The position numbers and the translations under genes were made by a program. From Burkholderia catarinensis (GTDB lineage: Bacteria > Pseudomonadota > Gammaproteobacteria > Burkholderiales > Burkholderiaceae): 64,000 bases of DNA. Under the pieces are notes generated by a model. It made no database searches. It saw only the letters and a program-made list of their open reading frames with translations, and was not told where the DNA came from. The stretch is from contig NZ_MDEQ02000027.1 of NCBI RefSeq assembly GCF_001883705.2, positions 1-64,000 of the forward strand, in the 5' to 3' direction. This document shows, piece by piece, positions 16,364 to 25,049 of this stretch (its first letter is position 1; each line of letters opens with the position of its first letter).

Positions 16364-17071
16364 TCAGCGTGCCGTCGTCGGCAGGCCCGCGTCGGCCTCG
16401 CGCTGCAGCGAACGCACTTGCTGCTGCAACGCTCGCAGTTGCGACTGGAGTTCGGCCTGTTGCGCCTGCAGCGCAGCCGTCTCGCTACGTACGCTCTTCT
16501 GGCGATCCGCAACCGCCGCCTGTTGCTGACGTGCGATCGAGATATCGGCCTGCAGGCGTCGCGCGCGATCCTGCGTGACTTCGATCTGCTTGTCCATTTG
16601 CGCCTTCTGCGCTTCCAGCTTCGCCGCTCGCAGTTCGTTCACGGCCAGCCGCTCCGCCTGGCGCGAGAAATCGCGATAGATCGCTTCCGCGCGCGTTTCG
16701 TCGTAAGTCTTGATCACGCGCCAGAACGCCTTCTGCTGAAACAGCGCGACGAAGTATCCGCCGTCCTTCACGTTGAACAGCAGGCTCGCCCCGTAGCTGC
16801 CGTTGTAGCTCGTGCGCATTTCCGTCAGCGTGTGCGCCTGGATCTGGCGCTGCAGATCGTCGACCGTGCTCGGCCCCGTCGTCTCGCCCGCCTGCGGCTG
16901 CACCGACGTCTGCACCTGCGAATCGATCACCGGAATCGCGGCCACCGGCGCCGATGCCTGCTGCACCGCCGGCGAACCGCTGCCGGCCAAGCCCTGCGCG
17001 TAAGCGCCCTGTATGCCCCCCACCATGGCGAGCAACACACACGCCCGCCCTAACCCCGTCATATGGCTCAT
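16364..17071 (-). CDS. DUF2968 exported protein
   Basis: 235 residues: signal peptide to about residue 25 (ending GAYA), a central globular part (TSYNGSYGASLLFNVKDGGY and VALFQQKAFWRVIKTY), then a long Gln/Ala/Arg-rich coiled coil over residues 130-225. This matches the DUF2968 family of Burkholderiales, whose function is unknown. It lies 54 bp downstream of the sigma-54 activator gene on the same strand, so read-through from the Tad operon is possible. Two starts, at 17071 and 17062, are equally plausible. Confidence 0.75.
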   Translation of the reverse strand: MSHMTGLGRACVLLAMVGGIQGAYAQGLAGSGSPAVQQASAPVAAIPVIDSQVQTSVQPQAGETTGPSTVDDLQRQIQAHTLTEMRTSYNGSYGASLLFNVKDGGYFVALFQQKAFWRVIKTYDETRAEAIYRDFSRQAERLAVNELRAAKLEAQKAQMDKQIEVTQDRARRLQADISIARQQQAAVADRQKSVRSETAALQAQQAELQSQLRALQQQVRSLQREADAGLPTTAR

Positions 17072-17125
17072 GAAGTTTTATTCCCGCCCGAGTCGTTGTA
17101 ATTCAGCGCGATTTTATCTCATTAA

Positions 17126-18517
17126 TTATTCGCTTTCGCGAGTCTCGGGTTCTTCGTCGAAGATCTGATATTTGCGCATTTTTTCCCACAATACCTTGCG
17201 GCTGATGCCGAGCTGCTGCGCCGTGTCCTGACGCCGCCAACCGTTTGCGTCGAGCGCCGCGATGACGCGGTTGCGCTCGTTCATGTCCCACTTGCTGCGG
17301 TCGACGAAGACCTCGGCTGCACTCTCCACCGGCACCGGCTGTGCCGAATTGCGCGCGTGCGCAATCAGCCGCTGCAGCCGCGCGGCATCCCACCCGCCCG
17401 TCTGCCGCACCGTCACGCCGACACGCTCGGCGAGGTTGCGCAGTTCGCGCACGTTGCCGGGGAAATAGCTGTCCGCGACCGAATCCGTCAGCCAGTACGG
17501 CAGATCGGACAACTGAGCGAGCCGCTCCTCGCCGACGACCTGTGCGACGAACGACTTGAACAGCGCAATCTTGTCGACTGCACCGCGCTCTTCCAGCGAC
17601 GGAATGCTCAGCTCGATCACCGCAAGCCGGTAGTAGAGATCGGCGCGGAACAGCCCTTCCTTCACGAGCTGCGGCAACTTCTTGTTGCTCGCCGCGACCA
17701 GGCGGAAATCGACCTTGACCGGCGCCGACGCGCCGACGCGCAGCACCGCGCCGTCCTCGAGCACGCGCAGCAGCTTGACCTGCTGGTACAGCGGCAGATC
17801 GCCGACTTCGTCGAGAAACAGCGTGCCTCCTGCCGCCTGCTCGAAATAGCCTTTATGCGCAACAACCGCGCCGGTGAACGAGCCTTTCGCGTGCCCGAAG
17901 AACAGCGATTCGAACAGGCCGTCCGGGATTGCGCCGCAGTTCACCGGCACGAATTCGCCCTGCCGGTAGCGCGAATGCTTTTCGTGCAGGAGTTGCGCGA
18001 TGCGCTCCTTGCCGACGCCGGTTTCGCCGTGCAGCAGCACGTTGGTGTCGCAATCGGCGAACGTATCGACTTCGTGCAGCAGCGCCTGCATCGATTCCGA
18101 GTGCGCGACGAGTTCGGACGGCTGCGACGTTTCGGCCTCATGGGCGCGCAACTGAGTGACGAGCTTGCTGATCATCCCGCGCAGTTCGGCACAGGTGAAG
18201 TCGAGCGGCAGGATGTGCGAGTAATCGGGCGGATACTGCGACGCGTCGTGGTCGCGTGCCGCACCGACCCAGACGACCGGCATGCCGATGTTGGCCTGCC
18301 AGTCGCGCAGGAACGCCGCGCCGGTTTCGATCATCGACACGCTGATGATCGCGAGCGACGGCCGCAACGCGGCGCGCTCGGGCGAGATCTCCGCGTTGTC
18401 GGCACGGATCACTTCGACGTCGAAGCTCGCCATGCACCGGGCGACGCGGTCAACGATGTCCGCCTTGCCTTCCCAGACGTACAGGTCGAGTTCTGCGATT
18501 GCGGGGGTGGTTCTCAT
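17126..18517 (-). CDS. Sigma-54-dependent activator (bEBP) with atypical receiver domain
   Basis: 463 residues. Residues 1-130 resemble a FleQ/VpsR-type receiver domain but the phospho-acceptor position reads IISVSM, with Ser where Asp is expected. The AAA+ core carries Walker A GETGVGKE, the sigma-54 contact loop GSFTGA (a GAFTGA variant), Walker B TLFLDEVGDL, and sensor segment FPGNVRELRNLAERV. The C-terminal Fis-type helix-turn-helix is NGWRRQDTAQQLGISRKVLW. It is the last gene of the Tad cluster, 18 bp after tadG, and is the obvious candidate to act on the sigma-54 promoter at 30578. Confidence 0.9.
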   Translation of the reverse strand: MRTTPAIAELDLYVWEGKADIVDRVARCMASFDVEVIRADNAEISPERAALRPSLAIISVSMIETGAAFLRDWQANIGMPVVWVGAARDHDASQYPPDYSHILPLDFTCAELRGMISKLVTQLRAHEAETSQPSELVAHSESMQALLHEVDTFADCDTNVLLHGETGVGKERIAQLLHEKHSRYRQGEFVPVNCGAIPDGLFESLFFGHAKGSFTGAVVAHKGYFEQAAGGTLFLDEVGDLPLYQQVKLLRVLEDGAVLRVGASAPVKVDFRLVAASNKKLPQLVKEGLFRADLYYRLAVIELSIPSLEERGAVDKIALFKSFVAQVVGEERLAQLSDLPYWLTDSVADSYFPGNVRELRNLAERVGVTVRQTGGWDAARLQRLIAHARNSAQPVPVESAAEVFVDRSKWDMNERNRVIAALDANGWRRQDTAQQLGISRKVLWEKMRKYQIFDEEPETRESE

Positions 18518-18534
18518 CGGGTGGTCTTGCTTCT

Positions 18535-20409
18535 CTAATTGCTGACTGTTTGCGCGACGCCGCAGGTCAGCGACATCTGATGCACCGTGGCGGCACCGAG
18601 CTGGACACCAAGCAGGTCCAGCAGGGGATCGATGATACCGTCGAGTGCGGTCAAAAGCGGGCTCAGAACGGTGGTCAGGACCGACAGCAGCGACGAAAGG
18701 AAATCTGGCGTAATCGTGACGGAAATGAGCCCAAACAGGACACTCACGGTCGGCGTGATCTGTGCCGCTTTCAGGCCCGCCAGCGCGTTGTTCACGGCCG
18801 AACCCAGCGCATTCGTGTTGGTCGTCCAGTAGTACGACGGATCGCTTCCGCCCCTCCCGTAGAACGTATTGGTTGCTGTATTACCGGCCAGATTCGCCGA
18901 GACGTTGGAGACGGTCGCGGACACCTCAACGGCGCCCGCCAGAACCTTGACGTCAAGCACCTTGGCCGGTGACGTGCAACTGTAATTCGCTGGCAGGTTC
19001 AGCAGATTGCCGGATGTAAGCGGCGGCTGGCCGATGCAGAGATTGGCGACGCTCGGCTGCGCACTGATCGTCGCAGAATTCGGTGATGTCAGGCAATTGG
19101 TCGAAAGCAGCGTTGCGTTGCCGGCACCCAGTTGCACGTAAAGCGGCAGGTACACGTTCGCGGAAACCACGACCGGCAGCGGATTCACACCCAGGTTGAC
19201 GACAAGATACAGGCCGATCTGCGCATTCGTCGCGACCGTCCGCCATGCGCCTTTTGCGTCCTTCCCGCCTTCGCCGACCGCAATGGTCGGTGGGCTGATG
19301 ACCTGCACCTGCAACTGGACGATCGATACCGAATTGCCGTTGGGTAACGTCAGCGGCACATTGGCGCCAATCACCACGCCCGGCTTCCCGCTCTGCGAGA
19401 TCTGCGCCATCGCCATGACGAGATCGAGCACGTTCACGGTCGCATCGGCCGCGGCCTGCGAATTCGCAAGGCCAAGCGTCAGCAGCGACGTGGCGCCTTT
19501 TCCGGTCAGGCTCGCAACGTTGATCGCCGTGTTGCTGAGCAGGTTCAGATTGAGGAGGTCGTTCAGTGCGCCGGTTGCACTGGTCTGCAGGGTCGTGCCC
19601 AGCGTGGTCGTCTTTCCGACGGCCTTCACCATCGCGTTGAGCAAGGTGCCGACCGACGCATTGGCATTGACCAGCCCGCCGATCGTTCCATTGCCGACCG
19701 ACAGTGACTGCAGCGCGACAGCAATGTCGCCAAGCTTGACGTTCGCACAGGCGAGCCCCTGGTAGGACGCGAGATTGAGGTTGAGCGGCGTGCCGCCCTG
19801 CCCCTGCATCAGCGCGCCCAGCAGCGCATTCACCAGGCCGGGGTTCCCGCTCGGCACCCCCGAGCAGCCGACACCGCCAACCGCAGCCAGCGTCGCGCCG
19901 ATCGAAAAGGTATCGATGTTGGTTGCCTTCGCAGTCGACGTTGCAGTCACGGTGCGTGTCGGCCCGAAGAAAAAATACGGCAGCGTCTTGGAGATCGTCA
20001 CGCGAACCGCGTTCAACTGCGTCGCCAGCGGCACTGTCGACTTCGACGAATAGAAAGTGCTCGCCGTCCCGCTTGCCGATGGTGCCCAATAGCCGCAGTC
20101 GGCCGACAGCGTCGCGGTGCCGCTGCCGCCCAGCGTAAAGCCGTTCGTCGACGCGTTACTCGTCGCCACCGAGGTCACATTCGCACACGTATCGTCCAGT
20201 TTCTGAACTGCGGCGAGCGCGGCAAGATCGGCCACGCGCTGCATGTCGCGGCGCGTGAAAAAGACGTTGCCGAGGTCGATCGAACCGAGAATCACCATCG
20301 ACAGCAGTATCCACACGGACGCCATGACGACGACCGAACCTCGCTGCCGCCGCAGTAACGCGCGGCCTTGTCCGGCCACCCGTTTCGATGCATGTCGAGC
20401 CGTGCTCAT
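18535..20409 (-). CDS. tadG: TadG-like pilus-locus protein
   Basis: About 624 residues. The N-terminus is a TadE/TadG-like anchor: basic start, RQRG followed by a hydrophobic helix VVVMASVWILLSMVILGS, then FTRRDMQRVADLAALAAV, the standard TadG-N pattern. The rest is Ala/Leu/Asn/Thr-rich and predicted to be extracytoplasmic, with no vWA domain recognised. TadG proteins are minor pseudopilin-like components of Flp pilus assembly. ATG 20409 is chosen; a TTG at 20421 overlaps the preceding stop as TTGA and is an alternative, translationally coupled start. It is clearly longer than typical TadG N-domain proteins. Confidence 0.78.
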   Translation of the reverse strand: MSTARHASKRVAGQGRALLRRQRGSVVVMASVWILLSMVILGSIDLGNVFFTRRDMQRVADLAALAAVQKLDDTCANVTSVATSNASTNGFTLGGSGTATLSADCGYWAPSASGTASTFYSSKSTVPLATQLNAVRVTISKTLPYFFFGPTRTVTATSTAKATNIDTFSIGATLAAVGGVGCSGVPSGNPGLVNALLGALMQGQGGTPLNLNLASYQGLACANVKLGDIAVALQSLSVGNGTIGGLVNANASVGTLLNAMVKAVGKTTTLGTTLQTSATGALNDLLNLNLLSNTAINVASLTGKGATSLLTLGLANSQAAADATVNVLDLVMAMAQISQSGKPGVVIGANVPLTLPNGNSVSIVQLQVQVISPPTIAVGEGGKDAKGAWRTVATNAQIGLYLVVNLGVNPLPVVVSANVYLPLYVQLGAGNATLLSTNCLTSPNSATISAQPSVANLCIGQPPLTSGNLLNLPANYSCTSPAKVLDVKVLAGAVEVSATVSNVSANLAGNTATNTFYGRGGSDPSYYWTTNTNALGSAVNNALAGLKAAQITPTVSVLFGLISVTITPDFLSSLLSVLTTVLSPLLTALDGIIDPLLDLLGVQLGAATVHQMSLTCGVAQTVSN

Positions 20410-20417
20410 CGCCGCGC

Positions 20418-20747
20418 TCAATACGATTGCGATGAACTTTGCCCGCCGGACGACCCGCTGCCGTTCGCGTTGACCGGCGACCCCATCGATTCCGGAATCT
20501 TGTGCTTGAACGATTCGAGATACCGTTGATAGGTGAGCGACGCGGCGTCACCCAGCATCGGCAATGCCGGTCCGGCCGCGCGATCGTCCCGCTGAAATGC
20601 GAGCAGCGCGTTGGTCGCATGACCGATTTCCGACGCGTCCGGCGCCGGCTGCTCGCAATACGCTGCGGTTGCAGCCCCCATGAGCGCGAACAGCGCGACA
20701 CCTTGGCGCATACGTGCAGCGCGACCGGGATTCTTGTTGTTCGTCAT
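20418..20747 (-). CDS. DUF3613 domain exported protein of the Tad locus
   Basis: 109 residues with a signal peptide (about 1-32, ending near AAYC) and a short domain containing GDAASLTYQRYLESFKHKIP. This is the DUF3613 pattern, repeatedly found in beta-proteobacterial Tad clusters; its role is unknown. A Ser/Gly-rich tail ends the protein. ATG 20747 is preceded by GGGGGA on the minus strand; longer upstream extensions lack a signal peptide. It sits between tadD and tadG. Confidence 0.75.
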   Translation of the reverse strand: MTNNKNPGRAARMRQGVALFALMGAATAAYCEQPAPDASEIGHATNALLAFQRDDRAAGPALPMLGDAASLTYQRYLESFKHKIPESMGSPVNANGSGSSGGQSSSQSY

Positions 20748-20770
20748 TTCAGTTCCCCCGAATGCCTTTT

Positions 20771-21658
20771 TCATTGTGCAAACCGCTGCAGCAGCGGCGC
20801 AGTAGGATCGAATCCCTGAATGTTCGCCACCGGCGACGGGCGCCTCGCGACATCCGAGCCCGAAACGTTGACCACGCTCCCCGAGCCGATCGGCGTCGCG
20901 ACTGCAGTCGAAGCCTGAGCCGGGGACGCACGACGCCACGTGCGTACCGCTGCAGAAATCTTCATCGCATCGTTGCGGATTTCGTTGCGGACGTCAGCCG
21001 ACAGCTTCTGCTGCGCCATCAGCTTCTGCGCATCTTGTGTATGGCCGGATACGAGCAGGTACAGCGCCAGATTGCTGATGATCTTCGGATTACTCTGGTC
21101 GAGTTCCGCAGCCTTCATCAGCGGAATACGCGCCCCCTCGACGTCGCCGCAGCGCAACTTTGCATAAGCGAGATCCGACTGCGTCGATGCATCGGTCGGC
21201 GTCAGTACGGTCGCCTGCGACAGCGCCTGCACAGCGCGCGGAAAATCACCCGCACCCCCGGCGATCAGCCCGAGCCCGCGATATCCACGCGCGGCCAGCG
21301 TCGTATTGAGCAACTGGGTATAGACCGCCGCGCTCGCGGCTGGCTGGTCGGTCATGCGCAATGCATCGGCGCGCAGCAGGATCGTTTGCGGCGATGCGCC
21401 GTACTGTTTTTCGTACGCGTCGATATGCGCCAGTGATGCGTAATACAGCCCTTGCGACTGCATCCTCTCGATCAGGCCGAGATACATACCCGGCGTATCC
21501 GGCGCCGCCTGCTTCTGGGCTGCCGCGTCCATCAGCGCCGCGCGCTCGGCCTGCGGGCCAACGCCGTATCCGCTTTCCTTGAATGCCGAACACGCGCCGA
21601 GCAGGCCCGCCATCACCATCACGCCAGTCACTTTCACGATTTCGTCGATGCGTCTCAT
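20771..21658 (-). CDS. tadD: TadD, TPR lipoprotein of Flp pilus assembly
   Basis: 295 residues. A lipoprotein signal with lipobox LLGAC near residue 22 is followed by tetratricopeptide repeats over about residues 60-230 (YLGLIERMQSQGLYYASLAH, QTILLRADALRM, STQSDLAYAKLRCGDVEGAR). TadD is proposed to be the pilotin that helps the secretin RcpA insert in the outer membrane. The C-terminus is an Ala/Ser-rich tail. ATG 21658 follows AAGGAAG on the minus strand. It is 23 bp after tadC. Confidence 0.87.
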   Translation of the reverse strand: MRRIDEIVKVTGVMVMAGLLGACSAFKESGYGVGPQAERAALMDAAAQKQAAPDTPGMYLGLIERMQSQGLYYASLAHIDAYEKQYGASPQTILLRADALRMTDQPAASAAVYTQLLNTTLAARGYRGLGLIAGGAGDFPRAVQALSQATVLTPTDASTQSDLAYAKLRCGDVEGARIPLMKAAELDQSNPKIISNLALYLLVSGHTQDAQKLMAQQKLSADVRNEIRNDAMKISAAVRTWRRASPAQASTAVATPIGSGSVVNVSGSDVARRPSPVANIQGFDPTAPLLQRFAQ

Positions 21659-21681
21659 CTTGCTTCCTTTCCTTCCCGGCA

Positions 21682-22692
21682 TCAACGCTGCGCCTGAGTC
21701 AGCACGCGCAACACCGAGATCATTCCCGGCCCGGCCGTCACGATCAGCAGCGCGGGCAGCAACGTCACGATCATGACACCCGTCATCTTCACCGTCAGCT
21801 TGCCGATCCGTTCGCGCAGCATCGCGCGACGCGCCTCGCGCAACCGATCACCGAACTGCTTGAGCGGCTCCTGTACCGCGCCGCCATGCTTGTCGACCTG
21901 GATCAACAACCGCACGATCGCACGCAGATCCTCGTTTTCGAAGCCGGACGACAACCGCTGCAGCGACTGCTCGCGCGTCCGGCCGGCGGCGAATTGCCGC
22001 TGGGCAATTTCCATTTCCAGCGACAGCACGGGCATCATCCCCTTGAAGTCGTTCGTCACGACCTGAATGCTCTGGTCGAGCGACAGTCCGACCCCTTGCA
22101 GCAAGCGAAGCATGTCGACCAGCAGCGGCAGTTCGTCGATCACCGCTTGCCGGCGCTGTGCAGCACGACGTCGCAGGTAGAGCTTCGGCACCATGAAGCC
22201 GGTGACGACCGCTATGCCTGTCCCGGCCCGCCATTGCGCGCCTGTCACGTGCGAGCCGATCAGAACGATGAAAAGCAACGGAATGACGATCGCGCAGGCA
22301 AGCCGCGCGCTCAGGAACAGCCCGCGGGTGCGCGTATCGGCGTAGCCGCACTGCTCCAGCAGGAGCCGATCCTCGTCGGCGACGAGATACCGGCCGATAC
22401 CGGTGTCAAGCAAGCGCATCCCGACCATCGACAGACGGTCCAGCCCTTGCGCAAGACGCGACGGCCTGGCGCCCGCATCCCGGCCGCCCGGATTCTGCCG
22501 GGATTCATCGGCCTCCTGCCCAGCCCGTGCGCCCGCTGCCTCCAGTGTCGCGGAACGCCGCTCGAGCGCACTGGCCAGCGTGCGATCGCTGCGCGTCTGC
22601 GCACTCGCGCGGCGCAGCGCGAGCAGTGCCAGCAACACTACGCCGAATGCGCCGAGTGCCAGTGCAAGCGAACCAAGTTGATTGGCTGTCAT
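21682..22692 (-). CDS. tadC: TadC, inner-membrane platform protein
   Basis: 336 residues with one T2SSF domain (about 175-300; DELPLLVDMLRLLQGVGLS, GDRLREARRAMLRERIGKL) and hydrophobic helices at the N-terminus, centre and C-terminus. TadB and TadC together form the type II secretion F-like platform on which the ATPase TadA acts to extrude Flp pilin. The gene begins 4 bp after the tadB stop. Confidence 0.9.
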   Translation of the reverse strand: MTANQLGSLALALGAFGVVLLALLALRRASAQTRSDRTLASALERRSATLEAAGARAGQEADESRQNPGGRDAGARPSRLAQGLDRLSMVGMRLLDTGIGRYLVADEDRLLLEQCGYADTRTRGLFLSARLACAIVIPLLFIVLIGSHVTGAQWRAGTGIAVVTGFMVPKLYLRRRAAQRRQAVIDELPLLVDMLRLLQGVGLSLDQSIQVVTNDFKGMMPVLSLEMEIAQRQFAAGRTREQSLQRLSSGFENEDLRAIVRLLIQVDKHGGAVQEPLKQFGDRLREARRAMLRERIGKLTVKMTGVMIVTLLPALLIVTAGPGMISVLRVLTQAQR

Positions 22693-22696
22693 GCCG

Positions 22697-23692
22697 TCAC
22701 CTGAGTTTGGCCATGTGGTACAACCAGATCCCGCCGACGACCTGCAGCATGAAGGCGATGAATAACAACTGACGCCCCGTGTAGTCGTTCCACATCGACT
22801 GGAGATAAAGCGGATTCGTCACAATGACAAAGCTGCCGATCGCAATCGGCAACATGACAAGCACCCACGCGGATAGCCGCGTTTCCGACGACATCGCCGC
22901 CAGTTCCCGCTCGGCCTGCTCGAGATCGCGCATGAACGTCGACATCCGGTCGAGCATGACATCGGCGCGACCGCCGTACCGGACCGAGAGTCGCAACACC
23001 GAGCCGACCAGTTCGAACTCCTTCGTGTGATAGACACTCGCGATATGCCCCATCGCACGGTCAATTTCGACGCCCGTGCGCAACATCCGCGATACATGGT
23101 CCAGACAACCGCGCAACGGCGCCTCCGTCGTCAGCAGCGCTGCCTGGAACGCCGCAGGCACGCTGTTGCCCAGCGTGACGAGACGCACGATGCCGTCAAG
23201 AAACGACGGCAACTGGCGAACGATCATCAGGCGCCGCCGCTGAATGCGGGACACGAGCCAGAGCACGAGCAGCGACGCGCCGCACACGAGCGCGGCGATG
23301 CATCCGAGCCAGCCGCCCCGGTTACCGGCAACGAGCCCGACCGCGACCAATCCCAATAAAGCAAAAAGCGCCTTGCCGCGCACGTCCTCGATTCCTGCGC
23401 GGCTCGCCACGTTGACAAGGTACTCCGCACCGATCTCGCGCCAGTGTGCCCAGCGCGAAGCAGGCGTGGCGGGTGACACGCGTGCCGTGCCGGGCGCGGA
23501 CGCGACGCTCGCGACCGGCCTCGCCTCGCGTTGAATCGCACCCGCCGCTCTCGCGGCCGGTTCGATACGGCTATCAATGAAGCGCCGCACGTCGGCGCGG
23601 CCGCGCTTCACCTCGCCATGCCGCCAAAGCATTAACGCGGCGGCAATGCAAAGCAGCGCCATTGCAAGCACGCCTGCCATGAGGCTATACAT
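22697..23692 (-). CDS. tadB: TadB, inner-membrane platform protein
   Basis: 331 residues, starting MYSLMAGVLAMALLCIAAAL with a first membrane helix, a cytoplasmic linker, a second pair of helices near residues 110-155, a T2SSF domain (RQLPSFLDGIVRLVTLGNSV onward) and C-terminal helices. It is the partner of TadC. ATG 23692 overlaps the tadA stop by 8 bp, indicating translational coupling; longer extensions upstream lie inside tadA and are rejected. Confidence 0.9.
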   Translation of the reverse strand: MYSLMAGVLAMALLCIAAALMLWRHGEVKRGRADVRRFIDSRIEPAARAAGAIQREARPVASVASAPGTARVSPATPASRWAHWREIGAEYLVNVASRAGIEDVRGKALFALLGLVAVGLVAGNRGGWLGCIAALVCGASLLVLWLVSRIQRRRLMIVRQLPSFLDGIVRLVTLGNSVPAAFQAALLTTEAPLRGCLDHVSRMLRTGVEIDRAMGHIASVYHTKEFELVGSVLRLSVRYGGRADVMLDRMSTFMRDLEQAERELAAMSSETRLSAWVLVMLPIAIGSFVIVTNPLYLQSMWNDYTGRQLLFIAFMLQVVGGIWLYHMAKLR

Positions 23693-25046
23693 TGAACCCC
23701 CCGCCCCCGCGGCCGAATCCGCCACCGAAACCGCTTCCGCCACCGCCAAAGCCGCTGCCCTGCAACACCTGACGGAACCGCGCGAGCTTCGGCGAATGCG
23801 GATGAATGCCGAGCGACTCCCAATTGTCGACCTCCTCGCCCTCGGGTGTCACACGCGCTTCGTAGCGATACAGCTCCTGCGTCGCAATGATGTTGTCCGA
23901 CAGTCCGGTAACTTCGGTGATCGAAAGAATCCGGCGCCGTCCATTCGACAGACGGCCAATCTGTACGATGAAGTCGATCGCATTCGCGATCTGCCGACGC
24001 AGGCTCGATTCCGTCCCCTGGAAACCCGCAAAACCGGCCAGCATCTCGAGACGATACAGACACTCGCGCGGCGAACTCGCGTGGACGGTGCCCATCGATC
24101 CGTCATGCCCGGTATTCATCGCCTGCAGCATCTCGAGCACCTCGCCGCCACGCACTTCGCCAACGATGATGCGATCCGGCCGCATCCGCAGCGTATTGCG
24201 CAGCAGATCGCGGATCGACACGACGCCACTGCCGTCGAAACCGCCCGGCCGGCTTTCGAGGCGCACGACATGGGGGTGATTCAGCGACAGTTCGGCCGTA
24301 TCCTCGATCGTCACGACCCGCTCGTGCTCTGGAATATGGAACGCCAGCGCATTGAGCAGCGAAGTCTTGCCGGAACTGGTGCCGCCCGACACGAGGATGT
24401 TGCAGCGCGCCTCGACCGCCGCCTCCAGCAACGTACCGATCTCCGCATTGAAACTACCGTTGGCGAGCAGGTCGGCCGGCTTCAGCGGATCCTTGCGGAA
24501 TTTCCGGATCGATACGACAGGCCCGTCGATCGACAGCGGTTCGATCACGACGTTGACGCGCCCGCCATCCGGCAGCCGCGCGTCAACCATCGGATTCGAT
24601 TCGTCCAGGCGTCGGCCGATCGGCGCGAGGATGCGACGCACGATCCGCAACAGGTGCGCGTTATCGGTGAAACGAATCGGCAGCTTCGCCAGAATGCCGT
24701 GGCGCGACACGTAGATATCGTTATAGCCGTTGATCAGGATGTCCTCGACGTGCGGATCGGCGAGCAGATCCTCGATCGGCCCGAACCCGGCGAGTTCTTT
24801 CGTCAACGCTTCGGCGATCGCCCTGACCTCGTTCTCGTTGAGCGGAATGCGCCGCAAACGCACGAAGCTGTCGATTTCCAGATCGACGAACTGGTTGATC
24901 GCCTGTCGCGACCAACGGCCGAATTCGGCGCCGAGTTCCTCGATACGCGTCAGCAAATGCTCATGCGCGGCATTCTTGATATCGTGAAATTGCTGCGACT
25001 GGGAGAACGGCGCGGCGCCGTCGGCAAATTGGATGTCGTGTGCCAT
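23685..25046 (-). CDS. tadA: TadA/CpaF secretion ATPase
   Basis: 453 residues of the type II/IV secretion (GspE/VirB11) ATPase family. Walker A is SGGTSSGKTSLLNAL at about residue 230; the Asp box is TIEDTAELSLNHPHVVRLE; the His box region follows with GEVRGGEVLEMLQAMNTGHD. It powers polymerisation of Flp pilin. The C-terminus is unusually Gly-rich (GGGGSGFGGGFGRGGG). It is 3 bp downstream of tadZ and overlaps tadB. Confidence 0.95.
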   Translation of the reverse strand: MAHDIQFADGAAPFSQSQQFHDIKNAAHEHLLTRIEELGAEFGRWSRQAINQFVDLEIDSFVRLRRIPLNENEVRAIAEALTKELAGFGPIEDLLADPHVEDILINGYNDIYVSRHGILAKLPIRFTDNAHLLRIVRRILAPIGRRLDESNPMVDARLPDGGRVNVVIEPLSIDGPVVSIRKFRKDPLKPADLLANGSFNAEIGTLLEAAVEARCNILVSGGTSSGKTSLLNALAFHIPEHERVVTIEDTAELSLNHPHVVRLESRPGGFDGSGVVSIRDLLRNTLRMRPDRIIVGEVRGGEVLEMLQAMNTGHDGSMGTVHASSPRECLYRLEMLAGFAGFQGTESSLRRQIANAIDFIVQIGRLSNGRRRILSITEVTGLSDNIIATQELYRYEARVTPEGEEVDNWESLGIHPHSPKLARFRQVLQGSGFGGGGSGFGGGFGRGGGGFNV

Positions 25047-25049
25047 CGC

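Noticed and set aside
20409..20421. TTG start for tadG overlapping the DUF3613 stop
   Set aside because: Possible through coupling, but ATG 20409 in the same frame is the simpler start; kept as alternative only.
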